A stretch of DNA of 10,481 nt from Spirochaetaceae bacterium UBA6243 (GTDB lineage Bacteria > Spirochaetota > Spirochaetia > Treponematales > Rectinemataceae): positions 1 to 10,481 of the forward strand of contig DJVZ01000015.1 in NCBI GenBank assembly GCA_002441395.1. Reading direction: 5' to 3'. The notes below the pieces were generated by a model, which was not told where the DNA came from, ran no database searches, and saw only the letters and a program-made list of their open reading frames with translations. The number at the start of each line of letters is the position of its first letter. The first letter of the stretch is position 1. Below are positions 6,110 through 10,481 of this stretch, piece by piece. The position numbers and the translations under genes were made by a program.

Positions 6110-8032
6110 ATGGCATTACAAAACTTGTTCAGCGAAGGGAGAATAGGAACTCTTACCTTAAAGAACAGAGTGGTTTTTCCACCGATGGGAACAAATTTTC
6201 CTGAAGACGAGAAGGTCTCTAAGAGTTTGATCGATTATCATGTTGCCCGGGCAAAAGGCGGTTGCGGACTGAATATTGTGGAAATTGCCGCGGTTCATCC
6301 GACATCCAGAGGGACAAGAACCCTGGGGATATATGATGACAAGTTCATACCGGGGCTTAAAACACTGGCTGATGCCATACATGAAGCCGGCGGGAAAGCC
6401 GCTGTACAGATATGGCACGCGGGGAGACAAACCAATAGTGCTGTCACAGGGCTGCCTATAGTTTCGGCCTCTCCGATCCCGTGCCCTCTTTGCCAGGAAA
6501 TGCCTAGGGAATTGACGTTGAAAGAAATAAAAGAACTGGTAGAAGCATACGGCGATGCGGCACTGCGAGCCAAAAAGGCTGGTTTCGATGCTATAGAACT
6601 CCACGGAGCACATGGGTATCTCATAGCTCAGTTTATGAGTCCCTATTCAAATCATCGCGGCGACAATTATGGCGGTTCACTGGAAAATCGCGCCAGGTTC
6701 GCTTTAGAGATTATTGCGGATGTCCGAAAAAAAGTTGGAAATGATTATCCCGTACTATATCGGTTGAGCAGCGAAGAAAGAGTAAAAAACGGATTAACCT
6801 TTGAGGATACAAAAAAAATCGCCAAATTGATTGAAAAAGCCGGAGTTGATGCCATACATGTCTCTGTCGGCGTATATGAGACACTTCATTATACAGTGCC
6901 TCCCATCGATTTGCCGGTAGGATTTAATGTCCCTGGGGCAGCCGCGGTAAAAAGCGCGGTCCATATCCCCGTCATCGCGGTTGACCGTATAAATGATCCG
7001 GTGCTTGCCGACCAGATTTTAAGGGATGGCAATGCTGATTTTATCGCCATGGGAAGAGGCCAGATCGCGGACCCTGAATTATGCAATAAAGCGCAGAGAG
7101 GCGATTTTGATTCCATAGTAAAATGTATCGGTTGCAATCAGGGCTGCGTCGATCGGCTTCTAATGCAGGGTCTGTCTGTGAGCTGTTTAAGGAATCCTTC
7201 TACCGGCAGGGAAAGTGAATATGCGATCAAACCTGCGGACAAGAGGAAAAAAGTGTTGGTAATAGGTGGCGGTGCCGCCGGCTTAGAGGCGGCTACCACC
7301 CTGAGCAGAAGAGGGCATGAGGTTATTTTATGTGAGAAGAATGACAGCCTTGGAGGCCAGTTCTTCCTGGCGGGAGTGGCGCCCGGGAAAAAAGAGATGT
7401 CGGATGCGGCACTGCAGATGGGACGGACCGCCGAGAAAACGGGTGTTGCCATACGGCTTGGGACAGAACTGACAGAAGAACTTCTTGGCGAAATCAATCC
7501 GGATGAAGTGGTTGTGGCGACAGGTTCCGTTCCTTTTATTCCGGAAATACCAGGGAACGACAAGCCTCATGTGGTGACGGCGATCGATGTGCTTAAAGGC
7601 AAAAAGACCACGGGGAACTCAGTCGCGGTTATAGGCGGCGGACTTGTGGGAATTGAGGTTGCCGAGTATTTACGTGAAAAAGGGAAAAAAGTGACTATTG
7701 TCGAGATGCTGGACGAGGTTGCCAAGGAACTGGGGATGCTTCGCCGGCCTTTTGCTTTCCAGTATATCAAAGAGCATGCCATTGAGGTTTACACCAGTGC
7801 AACTTGTACTGAAATTAAAGACAACAGTCTGGTTATTGAGCAAAATGGGAAAAGAAAGGAAATTGGAGGCATAGATACAGTGGTCATGGCAACTGGTGTC
7901 AAACCGTATAACGCCGTAGTTGATATACTTAAGAAAGCGGGATGCACGTACCATACTATCGGTGATGCCAGTGCGTCAGGGAAGGCCCTGGATGCTATTT
8001 GGGCTGGCGCGTCGATAGGAAGGGCGATTTAA
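6110..8032 (+). CDS. NADH:flavin oxidoreductase/ene-reductase with 4Fe-4S (BaiCD/2-enoate reductase type)
   Basis: A 640-residue multidomain old yellow enzyme related to 2,4-dienoyl-CoA reductase (FadH), BaiCD/BaiH and clostridial 2-enoate reductase. It reduces a C=C bond conjugated to a carbonyl, passing electrons from NAD(P)H through FAD and a 4Fe-4S cluster to FMN. Domains: an FMN TIM barrel (about 1-335) with the active-site motif HGAHGYLI (His165, His168, Tyr170) and NHRGDNYGGSLENR; a cluster motif CIGCNQGC plus a fourth Cys (Cys339, 342, 346, 359); a Rossmann motif GGGAAG (386-391); and a second dinucleotide motif GGGLVG (509-514). The length is normal and no residue of these motifs is missing. 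The start is set by AGGGAGG seven bases before ATG 6110. Convergent with the aldehyde dehydrogenase, and probably under control of the upstream PucR-type regulator. The substrate (enoate, enoyl-CoA or steroid-like enone) cannot be told from sequence. Confidence 0.9.
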   Translation: MALQNLFSEGRIGTLTLKNRVVFPPMGTNFPEDEKVSKSLIDYHVARAKGGCGLNIVEIAAVHPTSRGTRTLGIYDDKFIPGLKTLADAIHEAGGKAAVQIWHAGRQTNSAVTGLPIVSASPIPCPLCQEMPRELTLKEIKELVEAYGDAALRAKKAGFDAIELHGAHGYLIAQFMSPYSNHRGDNYGGSLENRARFALEIIADVRKKVGNDYPVLYRLSSEERVKNGLTFEDTKKIAKLIEKAGVDAIHVSVGVYETLHYTVPPIDLPVGFNVPGAAAVKSAVHIPVIAVDRINDPVLADQILRDGNADFIAMGRGQIADPELCNKAQRGDFDSIVKCIGCNQGCVDRLLMQGLSVSCLRNPSTGRESEYAIKPADKRKKVLVIGGGAAGLEAATTLSRRGHEVILCEKNDSLGGQFFLAGVAPGKKEMSDAALQMGRTAEKTGVAIRLGTELTEELLGEINPDEVVVATGSVPFIPEIPGNDKPHVVTAIDVLKGKKTTGNSVAVIGGGLVGIEVAEYLREKGKKVTIVEMLDEVAKELGMLRRPFAFQYIKEHAIEVYTSATCTEIKDNSLVIEQNGKRKEIGGIDTVVMATGVKPYNAVVDILKKAGCTYHTIGDASASGKALDAIWAGASIGRAI

Positions 8033-8071
8033 AAGGAACTCTGTTCGTCACTATCAAGGGCTACAAAAAGA

Positions 8072-8100
8072 GGCTGCCCACGTTTACTTCGTGGGCAGCC
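8072..8100 (-). terminator. Intrinsic terminator between convergent genes
   Basis: A perfect 11-bp GC-rich stem, GGCTGCCCACG (8072-8082) with CGTGGGCAGCC (8090-8100), has a 7-base loop. On the minus strand it is followed by TCTTTTTG, so it is a proper terminator for the aldehyde dehydrogenase, 90 bases past its stop. On the plus strand no U-run follows, but the stem is stable enough to hinder read-through from the ene-reductase as well. Confidence 0.9.
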
Positions 8101-8189
8101 CCATTCTCGCAAAAAAATCTCTCTTCGGTTGCAGGCTCGCTTGGAGCGGTGCCTAGCCCGTCCGTTTCGCATTCCCTTGGAGACGCATT

Positions 8190-9656
8190 TTATAGCAGTT
8201 CAGAATCGGAGGTATTGAACACGATGCTCTTTTTCTGGCTGAAATGATCCAGTGTGGATTTGTGCATCTCGCGGCCGATACCGGACTTCTTATAGCCTCC
8301 GAACGCATAGCCCGGCAATATTTGAAGGTAGGTATTGACCCACATGCTCCCGGTACGGACGCCCTTGGCAACCCGGAAGGCTCTCTTGACATCCTTCGTC
8401 CATACACCGCCGCCCAAGCCGTAGGTGCTGTCGTTGGCCATGGCAATCACTTCTTCTTCGGTCTTGAATTTGATGATCACCCCTACCGGGCCGAAGATCT
8501 CCTCCCTGGCCACGCGCATGTCGTTGGTGCCTTCCAGAAGCGTCGGCTCCACGTAGAAGCCCTTGTCGTAGATCCCACCTGTCAGCCGGTGGCCGCCGCA
8601 GAGAACTTTGGCGCCTTCTTTCTTGCCGATTTCAATATAGTTCAAGACCTTCTGCAGTTGTTGCTCATAAATGATGGACCCCATCTGTGCGGTCTCATCC
8701 CATGTCGGTCCCACCTTGATGCTCTTCGCCGCGGCTACGGCTGCGTTCACGAATTTGTCATAAAAGTCTTCCTGGACGAATATCCGTGAACCGGCGGCGC
8801 ATACCTCACCTGCCATATAAAATATGCTAAAGGACATTCCCGCGATTGCCTTTTCGAAATCGCAGTCCGCAAAGAATATATTGGCGGATTTTCCGCCCAA
8901 TTCGAGGGTGGCGGGGATCAGCTTCCTGGCAGCGGCCGTTGCCACGTTAATGCCCGTTTCCGTTGAACCGGTGAAGGATACTTTATGAATGCCGGGATGG
9001 TCGAGGATCGCCTGTCCACAGGTGGGCGAAGGACCCGTCACAACGTTCAATACGCCCGGAGGCAGTATATCCGCCACAAGTTGGGCCAGCATCAGGGTTC
9101 CGATCGGCGTATGGCTGGACGGCCTGTAGACGATGCAGTTGCCCGCCGCCAAGGCCGGCGGGATCTTCATGCAGGCCATAGCAAAGGGTCCATTCCATGC
9201 CGAAATTTCACCCACCACACCGATCGGTTCATTGAGGATTAAATTGACATGGTGATCAATGGTGCTGTTGGCAATTCCTTCGTTGGTGCGGGCGGCCGCG
9301 GCATAGTAACGGAAATAGTCCGACTCGCCAAATGAGCCATATGACTTGCCAACCTCCAGACAATCGGCCCAGGCGATTTTTTCCGCATTGGCTTCAATCC
9401 GATCCGCTATCTTGTTAAGAAGCCTGCTACGTTCTGCCTGGCTGGTTTTGCTCCAGGCCGGCCAAGCCTTCCAGGCCGCCTTGACCGCGGCGTCCACGTC
9501 CTTCTCGTTTCCTTCCGCGCAGGTAGCCAGCACCTCGCCATTGCACGGACAGGTCACTTTAAATGTCTTTCCGTCGATGGCGTCCACCCATTTCCCGCCG
9601 ATGAATAGCTTATAGCTTCCATCGATAAACTTTTTGACCTCTTCGAATGTCCGCAT
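8190..9656 (-). CDS. NAD(P)-dependent aldehyde dehydrogenase
   Basis: A 488-residue member of the classical aldehyde dehydrogenase superfamily, oxidising an aldehyde to its acid. Seen: WNGPF with oxyanion-stabilising Asn155; SFTGSTETG (227-235) at the cofactor Rossmann fold; LELGGKS with general base Glu252; GEVCAAGSR with catalytic Cys286; and EEIFGPV with cofactor-ribose Glu386. Unusual: the cofactor-binding motif normally KPSExTP reads RPSSHTP (178-184), so both the conserved Lys and the Glu that favours NAD are replaced. This suggests a shift toward NADP or altered binding. AAGGAGGT (9662-9669) ends six to seven bases before the ATG and fixes the start. Transcribed toward the ene-reductase, with a shared terminator region. 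The upstream region carries a variant of the palindrome found before the ene-reductase, suggesting common control. Substrate unknown. Confidence 0.92.
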   Translation of the reverse strand: MRTFEEVKKFIDGSYKLFIGGKWVDAIDGKTFKVTCPCNGEVLATCAEGNEKDVDAAVKAAWKAWPAWSKTSQAERSRLLNKIADRIEANAEKIAWADCLEVGKSYGSFGESDYFRYYAAAARTNEGIANSTIDHHVNLILNEPIGVVGEISAWNGPFAMACMKIPPALAAGNCIVYRPSSHTPIGTLMLAQLVADILPPGVLNVVTGPSPTCGQAILDHPGIHKVSFTGSTETGINVATAAARKLIPATLELGGKSANIFFADCDFEKAIAGMSFSIFYMAGEVCAAGSRIFVQEDFYDKFVNAAVAAAKSIKVGPTWDETAQMGSIIYEQQLQKVLNYIEIGKKEGAKVLCGGHRLTGGIYDKGFYVEPTLLEGTNDMRVAREEIFGPVGVIIKFKTEEEVIAMANDSTYGLGGGVWTKDVKRAFRVAKGVRTGSMWVNTYLQILPGYAFGGYKKSGIGREMHKSTLDHFSQKKSIVFNTSDSELL

Positions 9657-9867
9657 AACCGACCTCCTTCAAAAATCGAAATCCTCCGGGATCTCGCGGT
9701 TTTAAGCCGTTGGTCGGGGAGTGTTTATGAAACTGTCGCCGTTATACCGTCACAGTTCCAAAGAAACTTCTCTGAAAAGGACATTCCTAAGTGGAAGGCT
9801 GTTACGATAAGCAGAAGAGCACCCTATAACACACGCCGGGAATGCCTTCTCTTTTATTCATTGAGGA

Positions 9868-9896
9868 ATTTTACCATTGTGCCACGAAGGGGTAAA
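9868..9896 (-). promoter_or_regulatory. Candidate promoter of the aldehyde dehydrogenase
   Basis: On the minus strand TTTACC (9891-9896, four of six) and TAAAAT (9868-9873, five of six) are 17 bases apart. A start near 9861 would leave a leader of about 200 bases. The shared dyad (centre 9936) lies 40 bases beyond the upstream edge of the -35 box, comparable to 33 bases at the ene-reductase. Confidence 0.45.
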
Positions 9897-9980
9897 TGTT
9901 TAAAATGTAAAATTAGGCATGGGTAATTTATGCGTAACGCACAAACGAAATAGGGTCAAATTTTCATTTTTTACATTTAC
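9892..9980. promoter_or_regulatory. Nested dyad with second copy of the shared palindrome
   Basis: The core TTTATGCGTAACGCACAAA (9927-9945) has perfect TGCGT/ACGCA arms around centre 9936 and TTT/AAA outside them. Further out, GTAAATGT (9892-9899) and ACATTTAC (9973-9980) pair perfectly about the same centre, as do AAAATG (9902-9907) and CATTTT (9965-9970). The bases between core and outer arms (9915-9926, 9946-9957) mostly do not pair. A candidate binding region for the PucR-type regulator; a miniature transposon remnant is an alternative for the outer arms. Confidence 0.55.
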
Positions 9981-10006
9981 TTCAGTTGTTTATAAGGCAC
10001 TCTGTA

Positions 10007-10039
10007 ACTTCTCACGCATAGGCGATAGGAGTGAGAAGT
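10007..10039 (+). repeat. Inverted repeat over the transposase start
   Basis: ACTTCTCAC (10007-10015) and GTGAGAAGT (10031-10039) are perfect 9-bp arms with a 15-base loop. The right arm contains the last base of the ribosome-binding site AGGAG (10027-10031) and most of the GTG start codon (10038-10040), so the folded mRNA would hide the start. Confidence 0.55.
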
Positions 10040-10298
10040 GAAAGGCTACAAGAGGATTACGAACAAGGATCGAGAAGAAATAGCGGTGTATTATGGCTGT
10101 GGAGAAACGCAAGAAGCTACCGCAGAAAAGCTCGGCGTGAGCCAGTCTGCAATATCCAGAGAATTGAAGAGGGGTGCAGATCGAGGTTCGTACAATCCCT
10201 TGATTATCAGCGGATGGTGGCGGATACGAAAGATGCAGTGGGTACAGCAAAAAACGGCTGCTAATGTTTCTTCATCGCCAGGACTGCCCTTCGTATGA
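10038..10298 (+). pseudogene. IS30-family transposase, N-terminal helix-turn-helix remnant
   Basis: The first about 55 residues match the IS30 N-terminal helix-turn-helix (HTH_38 type): KRITNKDREEIAVYY, then ATAEKLGVSQSAISRELKR and GSYNP, as in intact IS30 transposases, which are DDE enzymes of about 320-400 residues. After GSYNP (near 10200) the frame loses all resemblance and stops at 10298, so the catalytic domain is absent. AGGAG at 10027-10031 supports GTG 10038 as start. The sequence immediately downstream instead encodes an IS110-like protein in other frames, so the remnant has been joined to another insertion sequence by insertion, deletion or recombination. Confidence 0.7.
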
Positions 10299-10481
10299 GG
10301 GCACGTACTGGACGCAACGACATCTGCACTGGATCAAGGCCGCGTCATTGGATCCTGTTGATCGTGAAACGTGTGATAAATATCTCATGATGGTAAAAGA
10401 ACTACAAGATCGACTTGACAGGCAGTTGTATAGTGCTCCCCTCTCTGTTCAGACCATATATACTGAACAAGGAGAGGAGTT
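10204..10481 (+). pseudogene. IS110-family transposase fragment, continues past window end
   Basis: The frame open from 10204 to the window end encodes MFLHRQDCPSYEGTYWTQRHLHWIKA from 10264 (two blocks: MFLHRQDCPSYEGT and YWTQRHLHWIKA), followed by a helical segment ending QTIYTEQGEE. This fits the region after the N-terminal DEDD domain in IS110/IS1111 transposases (typical pattern FLLRHG..Y.G...WT..H..WL). The matching upstream residues, QRMVADTKDAVGTAK (10208-10252), lie in the +2-shifted frame. The join would be a -1 shift at A6 (10249-10254). The 5' part of the gene, with the first catalytic Asp and Glu, is missing. Broken by 5' truncation and probably frameshifted; whether the 3' half is intact lies outside the window. 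Confidence 0.65.

Larger units (their letters stand above)
9657..10037. other. Intergenic region upstream of aldehyde dehydrogenase
   Basis: This 381-base region holds the aldehyde dehydrogenase ribosome-binding site, a candidate promoter, the second copy of the shared 19-bp dyad inside a larger AT-rich symmetric structure (9892-9980), and the leader of a transposase remnant. In the presumed aldehyde dehydrogenase leader there is also an inverted repeat AACTGT (9731-9736) with ACAGTT (9752-9757), 15 bases apart, around a TATAAC box on the minus strand (9742-9747) that lacks a -35 box. No gene is supported here. Confidence 0.55.

Noticed and set aside
6022..6204. 60-codon frame in the ene-reductase leader, possible leader peptide
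   Set aside because: It runs into the reductase gene in another frame, has no ribosome-binding site and shows no attenuation-type codon run or terminator.

Overview
The window looks like a chromosomal stretch from an anaerobic bacterium. The evidence is a MenA-like UbiA prenyltransferase, an iron-sulfur old yellow enzyme of the 2-enoate reductase/BaiCD type, a PucR/CdaR-type regulator and an oxygen-sensitive radical SAM protein. The phylum cannot be fixed from sequence alone; Bacillota, Synergistota or a deltaproteobacterial-type anaerobe all fit. Ribosome-binding sites are strong AGGAGG types. The left part (about 1-4250) is clearly more GC-rich than the regulator and reductase region (about 4260-8030). 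The right end carries broken transposase genes.

Layout. 2-904 (+): UbiA-family prenyltransferase. 905-1395: no supported gene, several hairpins. 1396-4255 (-): a tight three-gene operon transcribed leftward, coding for a radical SAM protein with a helix-hairpin-helix tail (TIGR03916 type), its obligate partner (TIGR03915/DUF4130 type) and a DinB-fold protein. The last two junctions are a 2-nt gap and an ATGA overlap. It is driven by a near-consensus sigma-70 promoter whose -10 box lies inside a 23-bp near-perfect palindrome. 4256-4672: divergent intergenic region. 4673-5896 (+): PucR/CdaR-type regulator. 6110-8032 (+): 640-residue flavin and 4Fe-4S ene-reductase. 8072-8100: strong hairpin terminator between convergent genes. 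8190-9656 (-): aldehyde dehydrogenase. 9657-10037: regulatory intergenic region. 10038-10481: IS30-like and IS110-like transposase remnants fused to each other.

Two functional units stand out. The leftward operon is a predicted DNA repair or modification unit, probably repressible through the palindrome over its promoter. The right-hand unit (regulator, ene-reductase, aldehyde dehydrogenase) looks like a small inducible catabolic module for an unsaturated carbonyl or carboxylate compound.

The most striking non-coding signal is a 19-bp dyad. It occurs upstream of the reductase (TTTATGCATTATGCACAAA) and upstream of the aldehyde dehydrogenase (TTTATGCGTAACGCACAAA). The three differences are the central base and one symmetric, compensatory pair. 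It is a good candidate for the operator of the neighbouring regulator and would tie the two convergent enzyme genes into one regulon.
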